Below are positions 1 through 10,444 of a stretch of 64,000 bases of DNA, one piece after another. The translations under genes and the position numbers were made by a program. Origin of the DNA: Lithodes maja (taxonomy: Eukaryota; Arthropoda; Malacostraca; Decapoda; Lithodidae); the NCBI GenBank assembly GCA_037953745.1, contig JBAKBP010013083.1, positions 1 through 64,000 on the forward strand, given 5' to 3'. How positions within the stretch are numbered: position 1 is the stretch's first letter; each line of letters begins with the position of its first letter. The notes under the pieces are model-generated. The model searched no databases. It was not told the DNA's origin and saw nothing but the letters and a program-made list of their open reading frames with translations.

Positions 1-879
1 CTGTACTCCTCCCTGACTTCCTCCTCCTGCAACCTCTCCACCCTCCTCACCATTCCACCCTCCTCTCGCCTCCCTCCCGCTCTCCTCACCCACTTCTTTT
101 GTATCCTAACCTTAGCTACCACTACATAATGATCAGACAAGACCCCCTCCAATACCCCTATACACCCTAGCATCCATCACAGATTTCTTCATTCGTTCAT
201 CCACACATACATAATCAATCAATGACTTTCGTTCCACCACTGTCTTATCCTTCATTGTCAACATCCGTTTCCACGTGTACCTGTGGATCATTCTGTGTCG
301 GAAGAAGGTGTTGGCTATCCACAGCCTCCTCCCCACACATACGTCCACAAGTGCACTACCATTCCCATTCACCTCTGATGGTACCCCCCACCCTCCCACC
401 ACTCCCTCAACTTTCCTATCACCCACCTTACCATTCATATCCCCAATCAGAAATATTCTTTCGTTCTTGTCAAACTTCTCCAGGCACGCCTCCACATTCA
501 TCCAGAACTCCTCTTTCTTTCTTTCAAGTATATCCTCTGTCGGGGCATACACACATACAATCACCCACGTTTGTATTCCTACTTTCATTCTCACCCACAC
601 AATCCTTGAACCCACAGACCCATACTCTCTTACACATTCCTTCCATTTGCTACTTACAAACAAACATGCACCTTCTCTCGCTATTCCTTCACTCACTCCA
701 GCACACACACCTATTCCACACTCCCACACTCTCACATCTGAACCTTTCCATTTGGTCTCTGTCATTCCACATACATCCAGCCTGGCATTCACTAACACTT
801 CCAGAACCTCTCTCTCTTTTGTGCCATCATTCATGCCACTAACATTCCATGTCGCCATTCTCAGAATGTCCGAAGGCAT
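1..879 (-). pseudogene. RTE-1 apurinic/apyrimidinic-type endonuclease domain
   Basis: The endonuclease would nick target DNA to prime reverse transcription. Translation from the ATG at 879-877 gives the AP-endonuclease landmarks in order: MATWNVSGMN, a MTETKW motif, VCVYAPTE, and the LIGDMNGKVG catalytic motif. The open frame stops near 130, but a one-base shift at about 144 restores the expected SDH motif (SDHYVVV) followed by QKKWVRRAG, which continues to base 1. The copy is therefore frameshifted by one base near the end of the domain. I chose the upstream ATG; a second in-frame ATG immediately before ATWNVSG is equally plausible. Confidence 0.8.
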
Positions 880-1069
880 GTCCTTAGTCGGTCGTGGTTC
901 GTCAACGTTGGTTCCGTCCGCATCCGAGGCTGTTCGTTCGTTTTTTTTTGCTTAGATATTTTTTCCGGGTGGGGGTCGCAAGCCCACCGACTCAACCTCT
1001 TTAGTCGCCTCTTACGACACGCAGAAGGCACGTGGGGCATATTCTATTCCCTAACCCCCAGGGGGGAAT
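1..1069 (-). mobile_element. RTE-1 LINE, 5' half, cut by the window edge
   Basis: Minus-strand 5' portion of an RTE-type non-LTR retrotransposon. It comprises a non-coding leader (about 880-1069, ending near a CCCCAGGGGGG motif), the endonuclease, and the start of the linker to the reverse transcriptase. Bases 1-115 are the reverse complement of about 44562-44675, where the rest of the same family (linker plus RT) lies on the plus strand, so the two loci together outline a full element. The 3' half lies beyond the left edge or is missing. Confidence 0.8.
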
Positions 1070-1099
1070 TATTATTATTTTTTATTTTTTCTAAAAGTT

Positions 1100-2055
1100 T
1101 TTTCTTTAGTGGTACCCGATCATTATGGCGATTCCATAAGAGATTAAGTGTGCACTTATGATGCGGGCCCCATCAAGCTACCTGCGCGGGCATTTCAAAT
1201 GTGCGAAACTCATGGATTTTGAAAGGGTGCCTTCCTAAGGCAGTTCGTCAATGACGAAGGGGCCACTATTAAATATAATCTGTGAATCATTTCTGATATG
1301 ATGGAATTAAAGATTTTTTTTTCCACCAACTCATAATCAGCAAAAATGACACAAATGTCAATTAAAAACATGTTATAATATTTCCCCATCATTTTGTGTA
1401 TACCGTGGGAAAAAAACAAAAAAAAAATCTATCAAACGTAAATCTCCCGTCTCGGAAGCTCGGCGCCTAGACGGAGGGGAGGGTTGAACTATTTTTTTGA
1501 CTATCTTATTTATTGTTTATCTATGTGCTGGAAGGATATTATATTTTTCAATTCCATCGCATTAGAAATGATTCAAAGATTACAAAAAGTCCAAATAAGA
1601 CATAGTTATGTTAATGTATAAGGGATTTAGGTAGATGAATTAGAGAGATAGATAGATAGAAAGAGAGTGTATATCGAGGGAAAAAAACAAAACAAAAAAT
1701 CTATCAAACGTAAATCTTCGGTCTCTGCTCGCACGGAGGGGAGAGTTGAAATATTTTGTTGACTATCTTATTTATTATTTATCCATGTTCTGGAAGGATA
1801 TTATATTTTTCAATTCCATCACATTAGAAATGATTCAAAGATTACAAAAAGTCCAAATAAGACATAGTTATGTTAATGTATAAGGGATTTAGGTAGGTGC
1901 ATTAGAGAGATAAATAGATAGAGCAACGGACTTTGCTCCAACTTTTTTTCGAGCAACAGACTTTGTCCATTGCTGGGTCCATTGTCCGGCTACAGACCGA
2001 GTCCGTTAAATCCGAAATCCGTTGTATCGGGGTCCGTTAAATCGAGCGTCGACTG
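1100..2055. repeat. AT-rich repeat ending in a Tigger-like terminal repeat
   Basis: Contains two tandem units of about 220 bp (1424-1650 and 1697-1912) sharing long identical stretches such as AGAAATGATTCAAAGATTAC. An oppositely oriented relative lies at about 1262-1400, giving a fold-back arrangement. The right end, 2032-2055, reads GTCCGTTAAATCGAGCGTCG then ACTG, followed by TA. That is the form of a pogo/Tigger terminal repeat (5' CAGT... flanked by TA). A matching end occurs at 60218-60241, and the internal units recur in inverse orientation at 59268-59900. I do not see the partner left terminus. Confidence 0.6.
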
Positions 2056-2962
2056 TACTACATATCGGATACCTAAATGAGAAAGCAAACTATTCGATGA
2101 ATGGCACTCAGCTTAAGAATGTAAACAAAGAAACCGATCTGGGAGTAACAATATCGAGTAACCTAAAACTGAGTCAACAATGTTCAGAAGTTGTTAAGAA
2201 GGCAAACAAAATAATTGGCTTTATAGGCAGGTCATTTGAGCATAAATCCAAAGAAGTTATCCTAACCCTTTACAATTCCTTAGTCCGCCCTCTTCTGGAA
2301 TACTGCGTTCAATCCTGGTGCCCTTATTACCAAAAAGATATAAACAAGCTAGAACGAGTTCAACGTAGAGTTACCAAAATGATACCTAGCCTAAAGAACA
2401 AACCATACGAAGAGCGTCTTAGAGAATTAAATCTATTTCCTTTAACCCACCGCAGATTAAGAGGTGACTTAATTCAAGTATTCAAAATCATCAAAGGCAT
2501 CGACAATATGAACTGTATTAAGTACTTCACTATCGACCAATCTAATTACACGCGGGGAAACGGTTGCAAAATTATTGGTAAATCTTTTAACTCACACGAA
2601 TCTAAGAATTTCTTCTTCAATCGAGTTGTCAACTTGTGGAATGGGGTTCCCCGAGACGTTATAGACTGCAGCACCGTTGATTCATTTAAACTCCGCTTAG
2701 ACAAATATCTTGCATCAAACCCGTGACTGACTGCGTTTGTAAATGAATAACTTTATTTTATCCCCTCCTCAGTTACTAACCCATCTGTCCCCTACTAACT
2801 TCCTAATCCTGCCACGGACATTAGTTCCAGGGCAGTAGTTCCCTTTCCAATGTTCCCTTACCCACTCTAAACCACTGTTTGGATACTTGATCCTCAGTGT
2901 TTTGGAGGACAAGCAGCCTAGAAGGGTCACTAGATCTGTTGTTGCTTGATTTCCTTTGTACT
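2056..2962 (+). mobile_element. CR1-1 LINE copy a, 3' fragment
   Basis: 5'-truncated copy of a CR1/Jockey-superfamily LINE. Coding sequence plus a 3' UTR of about 235 bp is nearly identical to the copies ending at about 18035 and 49540. The shared 3' end is not poly(A) but short direct repeats of the form CTTTGTACT, with one unit visible here. It abuts the TA next to the Tigger-like end at 2055. Confidence 0.85.
2058..2726 (+). pseudogene. CR1-1 reverse transcriptase C-terminal part
   Basis: Encodes only the region after the polymerase palm. Motifs in order are GYLNEKANYS, LGVTISSNLK, RPLLEYCVQSWCPY, KLERVQRRVTKMI, and the C-terminal VNLWNGVPRDV and FKLRLDKYL. Catalytic motifs are absent because of 5' truncation. 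The frame is open to TGA at 2724-2726 (this copy lacks the last few residues, LTAFVNE, of the 49 kb copy). No endogenous start is expected; the frame is simply entered from flanking sequence. Confidence 0.85.
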
Positions 2963-3035
2963 CTGGCTACTTGTAGGCCTAATTGGTACCCTTTGGAAAA
3001 TAAATACGAGTGCCTAAAGTAGTGAAATAGGTTAC

Positions 3036-3616
3036 TTAACCCGTTGAGCCCCGGCTAGTTATAATATTTTGTTCACCCCAGTCCCAAGCCATTTTTACTT
3101 TTGTTTTTTTTTGTTTTTTTGCTAAAATGGAAGACAAGGATGAGAAATGAAAAAAAAAAAAAAATCACCTCGGTCATTTGGGGGTCGGGGGGGGGGGGGG
3201 GGGGGGTCGAAAGTTCGTCTCCCCCGCATGACCACCCGCCCGGGAGCACTAGGGTGAAAACTGAGTATGGCAAACTTGTACGGCATACATCCTAAGGAGT
3301 GTCTCACATAAATCTCAAGCCTCTAGCTCCCATACGACCGGAGTAATGAAGGTTCAAATTGGCGGTGAACTAAGGGTGTAAAGTATCCCCACTAAGCCCA
3401 CCACCACCAGCCGCGCGGCTGTCTTGGCCCGCTCACACCTACCGGCCCGGCTCCCACACACACTACGGTACCTCCCCCTCCTATTCTCCCGCCATTTCCT
3501 ACCTTACGAGCCACGTAAATGATTTTAATATGCCGGACGCACGTGATGCGTCGCTGGGAGTTGGTGATAACAAACTGCCGACGCATCACGTGCGACGCTG
3601 GGTCTCAATGGGTTAA
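3036..3616. mobile_element. MITE-1a, TTAA-flanked piggyBac-type MITE
   Basis: A 581-bp segment starting and ending with TTAA (3036-3039 and 3613-3616). The ends are imperfect inverted repeats: TTAACCCGTTGAGCCCCGGC on the left, TTAACCCATTGAGACCCAGC read inward from the right. The right part holds a hairpin (3538-3554 against 3579-3595, core CACGTGATGCGTCG). The interior has a G run at 3188-3206 and no coding capacity. TTAA target and CCC after it are established piggyBac hallmarks; a non-autonomous status is inferred from size. A second copy in opposite orientation lies at 6778-7215. Confidence 0.8.
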
Positions 3617-5260
3617 AAAGTTTGTATATGTATTTGACATCACAAAATTATGTTATTAGCTATAAATATTTGGTGCTTAACACTGAAAATAATGGATATG
3701 TCTGTCTTGAAGGCAAATACTGTATGAAAAAGCACTCTTGATTGAATAATGTGAGGCATTAATAATTCTACCATCTCCTAGAAGGTTTTGATGGTAGGTA
3801 CTGAAGGTATTGCAGTTGATATGGAAAGAACCATCTATTTACTACAATAAGTGATAAATTTAATGAGTAACTTAGCAGTGATTGGTCATGAAAGTAACCC
3901 CTGGCTTGGGCACAACCATGGGGAGTACAAGTAAAGGGATAAAATTCTATGAATTTGACACTAACATAGCACTCAACACTCAAGGAAATAAATATTAGTT
4001 ACAATGTTAATACACACTTTCACAGAAAAAAAAAAAAAAGGGACACTGCAGCTAAAGAGCCAAGGCTCGTAAGATAACACATATTTGCTGCGTTTTCTGT
4101 TACCCCTAAGTCTGATAACCCACTCTCATTATAGTGGGGTGGCACAAAATGAACAAGGGGCGATCCAGACTTTTAAATATAAACATTATATGGACAACCT
4201 TTCCTGACTATTTTTAAGAATGAAAGTAAATATGCATTGCAGAATAATTACTACAAAGCATATAAAGACAAAATAAAAGCGAAATAGCGTAATATACCAA
4301 ATATCATGAGGTATGTCAGGGACTGGAATAATCGACAACAGAACATATCGGCAATAAATTTGAATATATACAATTTAAGATGTGTTGTGACATTACATAT
4401 TAGGTGAAATTATACAACATATTTATTTGTTTAATAGTAGAGCAAGAAATATTCGCATACATAGACATTTCAATAATTCTGAGGAGGAGTGACAGATTAA
4501 TTACCGTGACGAACACTGATTTTCTGAACTTGACTCTTGGTCAAGGTCACGAGGCTAGATGCCCCACCCACCCACCCCCCACTCGATATCTCTACGTTCC
4601 TACTGGCCCTCACGCAGCCGTGGTGCTTTGCGCGGTCGAACCTATATTTCACAAATGTTATGATATTTATATATATGCGTGTACTGTTACTTAGTAATAT
4701 TGTATTGTGTAGCCTAATCAACCCAAATGATATAAATTTAAGTAAGAATACACCGAAATATAATCGTGATTAGGCGCGAATGGAGTGGCACCGTAGCTGC
4801 GGCCATGTCCTCCAATGTGTATAAACAACAGGCTTTACATATCAAGATCAATATTTGATCCATCATTTCTATATTATTTTGATCTAGTTGAATTTGTAAA
4901 AAATTGTGATGACTATTCCTATAATATAATCGCTTACTTTGAGGTATTATATATATAATAACTCCGGTAGGTTATCGGCCTTCTATAGGATTATGACGCT
5001 TCTTTTGGACATTCTGAGGATATAGCTAGGTACATTTATAATTATGACATCCAAATCGATTATTTATATATGGATATATACAAAAAGTCTTAAAACTGTT
5101 ATCAAGCTCCGAAAGTCTGAATCGGGTTGAGTTTCGACCCTGTGAAAGAGCAGGGTTGAGTTGGCTTGATATTGGACACGCTTTTATGGCATTTGGGTGT
5201 GAAATACGACACCATTTCCAGTCTATCGGAGATAATGATGGTAAAGGAAAATGCGGCATT
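3617..5260. other. Non-coding spacer
   Basis: AT-rich spacer with no recognisable gene or transposon domain on either strand. The short open frames here lack known motifs and overlap low-complexity stretches, for example the A run at about 4026-4039. I see no tRNA-like or snRNA-like sequence. Confidence 0.5.
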
Positions 5261-5672
5261 ACATACATACATAAAATTTTAAGACTGAGTGTTCCACACA
5301 TAAGTGCAGTTTCAGTCTCTTGTCCTAATGGCGGCATTCCAGGCAACCCTGTTAAGGGCTGCTTGCTTCACTTGTCAAGTTCTTGGATTTGAGATCGGCG
5401 CGTATAGTCCGATCCCAGGTCTTCCTCGGTCCACCCCTTGGTGCAGCTCCCTCTACAATCACAGACCTGCATTTTTTCACCCAATTTTGTTCATCCATTC
5501 TCTCCACATGTCCATACCATCCCAGTCTACTTGTACGCATCACCTCGCTAATACTCTTTATACCTAAACGTCTCCTCAGCTCAACATTTGTTATTCTATC
5601 CTGTAGCCTGGCCCCACACATCCATCTCACCATTCTCATCTCATTACGCTCCATTCTGTTGACATCCTCTAT
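5261..5672 (-). pseudogene. RTE-Zn LINE copy a, C-terminal fragment
   Basis: Minus-strand C-terminus of an RTE-like reverse transcriptase: EDVNRMERNEMRM, RWMCGARLQDRIT, ELRRRLGIKSISEV, LGWYGHVERM, then GAAPRGGPRKTW. A one-base shift near 5365 leads to the terminal ALNRVAWNAAIRTRD and TGA at 5314-5312. The 3' UTR ends in short (TATG)n repeats around 5261-5275. Upstream of 5672 the similarity to the copy at 62170-63500 stops, so this is a 5'-truncated insertion. No catalytic motif is retained. Confidence 0.8.
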
Positions 5673-6639
5673 TATTAGAGGAGTTGAAGCAAAGTGGTCC
5701 TGAATACACGAACGACGACCAGCCTGGAAAACTAAGACCTTGCTTATTCAGGTTACAAGTGAAATACAATTATGAAAATTACATTCCCAAATGCATAAAC
5801 AACTCACTATGCAATTAGACTCACTATGGACTAAGAGCTGAAGCGTTTGGGAGGGGCTATGGACACTGAATAAGGGAGCAAGGGATTTGTGTTGTTTCCT
5901 GATGGCCGTCGGTCGAGAGAGGTCGCTCCTGGGCAGGAGGAGGAATGAGTCACGTTCATGGGAAACAAGGAAGATCAGAATGCGCGGAGGCGCGGTGTTC
6001 AAACTGTGTTTATTCTTTTCTTTTTATTTTTTACTTTTCAGTGGCTCCGTCTCAATGACGTACCTTAGGAATGATTAAGGGGTACCCCCTAAGATGATCT
6101 TGGTTCTCGACCGTCGTAATCGAGGTTAACCCGGGTTCTGAGGAGCCCGGAACTAGACCATATTATCATAGGCTCTTACGTCATTGACGTAAGGAGCCAC
6201 CAATAAATTGGACCTTATAGCAAGTACTTCATAATGGTTAGAATTGTTTGAGAAGTTGAAAGACCGAGGGTCAGGTTCTTGGGGTAGGTGGAAGATAAGG
6301 CCTATGGTGGGGAACCATAAGGGTGAAACTGCCTGCCCTATAAACGGTTACTTCACTCACCTTGTGGTTACTGCTGGAGGTTTATGGTGCCTGGGCAGGG
6401 CTGGGCTAGTGCCTGACGGCTCCTTGTCCCTTCACTGATGCTGGTAATAACACTCTCAAGATTAAACTAAATATGCTTTGTGGGCGATGTTTAAACAAGA
6501 AACCACGTTCTGTTTACTATGTGCCGAAACACCGTATCATCGCCGATCTTCTGATACGTATATCGGTCACTTAGCCCCACGATACCCCTCCGAAAATCCC
6601 CTCTTTTGAGGAGCTCAACCAACCTGTGTGCTCTCACTG
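5673..6639. other. Non-coding spacer with one small inverted repeat
   Basis: No gene is recognised. It contains the inverted repeat listed separately (6041-6200). The open frames at 5748-6002 and 6244-6438 carry no family motifs. Confidence 0.5.
6041..6200. repeat. 160-bp fold-back repeat
   Basis: 6041-6063 (GTGGCTCCGTCTCAATGACG...) is complementary to 6177-6200 (...CATTGACGTAAGGAGCCAC) with one small indel. The interior is rich in GGTACC and CCCGGGTT motifs. Could be a tiny MITE; flanking duplications are not clear. Confidence 0.5.
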
Positions 6640-8111
6640 TGCTCTCACTCACTGAAAAGTTGGTTTGATTTCATATGCTCCATTATTCCTTCTCTAATTA
6701 CCGTTTCCATTAGTTTACACACAACACTTGTCAAACTGACTGGTCTATAATTTCCTGGGTCATTTCTCTTTCCCTTCTTAACCCGCTGAGACCCAGCGTT
6801 GCACGTGTTGCGTCGGCAATGTTCGATCACCAGAACCCAGCGACGCAACGTTTGCGTCCTGGCCGGTCCGGTCCTAATTACTCCGGTCCTATGGCACCCC
6901 GAGGGCTCAGATTTGTATGGGAACTGTGTAAGTATCCCACGCACCCATGCCGATGGTTGAAAACTCTCAAAGTCCAACCGCGTGCGCGTGAGCGCGCAAA
7001 AACATGTTTTTTTGGGGAAATTGCCTTCAATTTTTTACTCTTGTAAAATCCGTTTCGGGGGCTCTGTAGGACCATTTTTTGCACTTTATGACCAATTTTT
7101 TTTTTCCCTTCATTCCTAACCCATTCGCTATTGTTTCTGAAATAAAAAAAATTTCAAAACCTGCTGGGCCCTGGTGGTACATTTATTAATAACTAGCTGG
7201 GGCTCAGCGGGTTAAATATAGCCGTTATGTTCGCCTCTCTCCAGTCCATCGGGATTTGTCCTGTATTAAACGATACCTCAAATAACATTTGCAATGGCTC
7301 TACTAACATCTCGCCTCCTTCCTTTATGATTCTTGGGTGTATCCCATCCGGTCCCGGGGACTTACTTCTGTTCATTTTTTCTATAACCCTTCTTATTCTA
7401 GCATGGGAAAACTCTATTAGTTCTAGTGCCGGTGCCTGTTTGATGGGAATATTAGGCACTGCATCATCCGACTCTACTGTTAGTACCCCCCCAAAGTATT
7501 TCCCCAGCACCTCTGCTTTCTCCTTATCCGTCTCCGCTCTACTCCCATCATCCAACCCCCCTACCAGCTCTGGGATCCCTACTCTTCTTGTTAACTTTTC
7601 CTGAATGTACTTCCAGAATATTTTTAGATTATCCTTCTCGTTTCTTGCAATCTCTCTCTCCCTTTCCTTTCCTTGTCTCCCACCTAATTTTATTGTTTAT
7701 CTGTCTACGTTCCAAATCCACTACTTTAGCTTCTATACTAGACCCCCTGTTCTTTTTTAACACTTTTAATCTATCCCACAATCGTTTCTTTCTTCTTATC
7801 AAAGTCCACAGCTTTCTTTTTATTGGTAATTCTGGGTTCGTTCTTTTCTTCAATTTTGTTTTATCCTTATATTCCCTTACTGGTACACATTTGGATATAA
7901 CAAACTCCAGTTTGACTCTAATATTCCTCTACATTCCTTCAGCGTCTTCACCGTTCAAGTATTCCCCCCAGTCCATGTCCAGACACCTTCTCAGCAGCTC
8001 ATAATCTGCTCTGTCATACTGTACATGTATATTGTTTTATTGCTTCTATTATCCCTCTCTGTTTTAATATTGCAACTGAAACTTATACAGGCATGGTCAC
8101 TATGACCTATA
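6640..8111 (-). pseudogene. CR1-2 LINE, second part (end of EN, linker, fingers of RT)
   Basis: Read on the minus strand from 8111: GHSDHACISF (last endonuclease motif), a Lys/Arg-rich linker with KRTNPELPIKRKLW (7853-7629), SKSPGPDGIHPR (before the palm), MDWREANITAIF, then after MITE-1b KKGKRNDPGNYRPVSLTSVV and MEHMKSNQLF. It ends at about 6640 before the catalytic palm, so the 3' half is missing. The 5' half lies at 14131-15151: the two are one element split by CR1-3. Joining them across the break reads VNVDSP then IGHSDH without loss. Several frame interruptions occur in the linker. Confidence 0.8.
6778..7215. mobile_element. MITE-1b inserted in CR1-2
   Basis: A 438-bp element bounded by TTAA (6778-6781 and 7212-7215), opposite in orientation to MITE-1a: its left end TTAACCCGCTGAGACCCAGC matches the right end of MITE-1a, and its right end read inward (TTAACCCGCTGAGCCCCAGC) matches the left of MITE-1a. 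The left part keeps the hairpin-like GCGACGCAACG motif. Removing the element together with one TTAA restores the CR1-2 frame (AIF then KKGK), direct evidence of a TTAA duplication on insertion. Confidence 0.9.
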
Positions 8112-8278
8112 GTTCATGGAGACAAATGAACTACACAACACCGGTCAACATGGGTTCAGAGCGGGAAGATCATGTCTCTCACAACTTTTGGAACACTATG
8201 ACAAAATTCTTAAAGCGCTAGAAGAAAAGAAAAACGTGGATGTCATTTACACCGATTTTGCTAAGGCATTTGATAAAT
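8112..8278 (+). pseudogene. CR1-3 LINE, reverse transcriptase part 1
   Basis: 5'-truncated plus-strand LINE fragment: METNELHNTGQHGFRAGRSC, then DVIYTDFAKAFDK, the first catalytic aspartate region of the RT palm. The reading frame is cut at 8278 by RTE-2 and resumes at 9346 after the 11-bp duplication ATTTGATAAAT (8268-8278 and 9335-9345). CR1-3 itself sits inside CR1-2. It belongs to the CR1/Jockey group by motif style. Confidence 0.8.
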
Positions 8279-9334
8279 AGTAATAGATAAAAGTAAAGTA
8301 ATGGTGTGTAATAGGGGAGAGCATAGGGTAAATCTAGATGTGAGGCTGGATGGGGAAATATTGGAACAAGTAGAGTGTTTTAAATATCTAGGAGGAACGA
8401 TAAGCAGGAGTGGAGGTATGGAAGTGGAGGTAAAACAGAGAGTGTGTGAAGGAAGGAAGGTTTTCGGAGCAATGGGAAGTATGTGGAAGACGAGAAATCT
8501 CGGAGTGAAAGTAAAAAGTGCACTGTATCAAGGAATTGTTGTGCCAACACTGATGTATGGGGCTGAGACATGGGCTCTGAAGAAAAAGGAGAAAAGAGGG
8601 CTGGATGTGATGGAGATGAGCTGCTTGAGGAGTATGTGTGGAGTTACTCGTAGAGACAGATTGAGGAATGAAGAGATACGTAGGAGAGTGGGGCAGCAGG
8701 AACATTTGTCAGCCAGAGTGGACAGAAGGGTGCTGAGCTGGTATGGTCATGTTGAACGAATGGGAGATGAAAGGCTTACAAAGAGAATATGTGAGTCAGG
8801 TACAAGGGGAGATAGAAGGGCAGGAAGACCCCCATTGAGATGGAGAGACTGTGTAAGAAAGGCTTTGGATGATAGAGGAATGACTATAGATCAGGCAGGG
8901 GAAGTGGTGGTGGACAGGAGTGAATGGAGAATGCTTGTGAATAGTTGAGTGAACACGTGGTCATTTGAAGTAAGGGGTCGGGCGCAAGTTCGACTAGATA
9001 ATAGTCCATCAGGCGCCTGGCCCGGTGGGACGATTAATATGAAGGGTGTGCCTGGAAGTGTGGTGGGAGGGCTTGTGGCTTTGGCTCCGCTGCATGTCTG
9101 CCTGCCGAGATCGGAACCTCTCCGGGTGGTCAGGGGCCGGGGGAGTGCTGGAGCGACCTTGGTAACCTTGGTCTCTGGGTCTTCTCCTGGGTGACCTGGA
9201 TGTGTGTGAGTTTGTGTTTTTTATCTGTGTTTATTTTTTGTTTTATGTTGTTTTTGTGTTTTCCCTGTTCTTGCTCTGTCTTGAGTCGGCTACCCCCAAA
9301 ATGGGGATTGGGCCTGAGCATATAGATAGATAGA
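8279..9334 (+). mobile_element. RTE-2 LINE, 3' fragment with 11-bp TSD
   Basis: A 5'-truncated RTE-type element of 1056 bp flanked by a perfect 11-bp target-site duplication. It starts inside the reverse transcriptase (DKSKVMVCN), continues to a stop at about 8948, and has a 3' UTR of roughly 385 bp ending in ATAGATAGATAGA, the GATA-type tail also seen in RTE-1. The UTR contains no obvious secondary feature. Confidence 0.9.
8301..8948 (+). pseudogene. RTE-2 reverse transcriptase C-terminal region
   Basis: An open frame of 215 codons covering the region after the palm: VECFKYLGGTISRSGG, VPTLMYGAETWALKKKEKR, CLRSMCGVTRRDRLRNEEI, LSWYGHVERMG, and GRPPLRWRDCVRKAL. These blocks are typical of the thumb/connection region of RTE-clade proteins. 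The catalytic YADD/FADD motif lies upstream and is lost. The ATG at 8301 is internal to the original protein. Confidence 0.85.
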
Positions 9335-9345
9335 ATTTGATAAAT

Positions 9346-10181
9346 GTGATCATGGTATAATAGCCCACAAACTGAAAGCAAAAGGTATAACTGGGAAAAT
9401 CGGACGGTGGATATACAATTTCCTCGTAAACCGAAAACAATCGGTAGCAGTAAACCAAGTCACTTCTGAGCCTTCGGATGTCAAAAGCTCAGTGCCCCAA
9501 GGAACAGTGCTAGCGCCCCTTCTGTTCCTCATACTAATTTGCGACATAGATACCAACACCAGACACAGTACGGTGTCGTCTTTTGCTGATGACACAAAAT
9601 TAAGCAAGATAGTAAACACACAAGAGGACACGGGCCGACTGCAGGAAGACATGAATGTAGTGTTCCAGTGGACCAGGGAAAACAACATGCAATTCAATGA
9701 GGAAACATTCCAATTAATACGGTACGGAGATAATAATGGTGTTAAAGAAATTACAAATTACTTAACAGAATCTAACCACATAATAGAACGGAAAGACAGT
9801 GTGAAAGACCTTGGGGTATTAATGTCTGAAAATATGGGTTTCAAAGTACATAACCAGGTCAAAGTGGCGGCTGCGAAACGTCTAACGGGTTGGATTCTGC
9901 GTACTTTTAAAACACGCGGTGAATTGCCTATGATAACGCTCTTCAAATCTCTAGTGCTACCGCGGCTTGAATACTGTTGCGTATTAACATCCCCATACAA
10001 AGCAGGTGAAATAAATGACGTAGAGAGTGTACAAAGAAATTTCACTTCGCATATAAGTTCGATAAAACATCTACACTATTGGGAGCATTTAAGAGCACTG
10101 AATCTGTACTCACTGGAACGTAGAAGAGAACGTTACCTAATAATATACACATGGAAAATCGCAGAGGGTTTAGTACCAAAC
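9346..10181 (+). pseudogene. CR1-3 LINE, reverse transcriptase part 2
   Basis: Resumes the CR1-3 frame after RTE-2: CDHGIIAHKLKAKGI, the SSVPQGTVLAPLLFL block, SFADDTKLSKIV (catalytic FADD), then VKDLGVLMSENMGF, LPRLEYCCVL and LNLYSLERRRERY, up to GLVPN where L2-1 is inserted. The coding sequence resumes at 13519. The apparent long frame that runs on to 10424 is an accident: its last part is the C-terminus of L2-1 ORF1 read in the same frame. Confidence 0.85.
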
Positions 10182-10189
10182 ACCTGTCA

Positions 10190-10424
10190 TACCAGTGACA
10201 GGTGTTATCGGAAAAATGAGGATCCAAAATGCAACTTCTGTGCTGGTACTCATAACTCAAAAGACTGCACCAACAAGACTTCCCCCAAATGTATAAATTG
10301 TATGAGCTCAACATCAGTTACGGAGCCGCCAAATCATTTCGCCTCAAGTAGAAATTGTCCTTTAATGACAGCTCAGAGAAATAAAGTTATTGAGAACACC
10401 AATTTTGTAGGTTCAAAAAACTGA
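10190..10424 (+). pseudogene. L2-1 ORF1, C-terminal zinc-knuckle fragment
   Basis: Encodes SDRCYRKNEDPKCNFC, THNSKDC, CINCMSS, NHFASSRNCPL and ends GSKN at TGA 10422-10424. These are the Cys/His knuckles thought to bind element RNA. The matching region in copy b (52857-53056) is preceded by the full ORF1. This copy supplies the true C-terminus, MTAQRNKVIENTN onwards, which copy b has lost. Confidence 0.85.
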
Positions 10425-10444
10425 AAAATGCACATGGGAGCCGG

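Noticed and set aside
222..955. Two long plus-strand frames (206 and 226 codons)
   Set aside because: They are antisense shadows of the RTE-1 endonuclease; composition is Ser/Thr/Pro/His-rich with no domain.
3073..3307. Open frames across the G run in MITE-1a
   Set aside because: Homopolymer translation on both strands, no motif.
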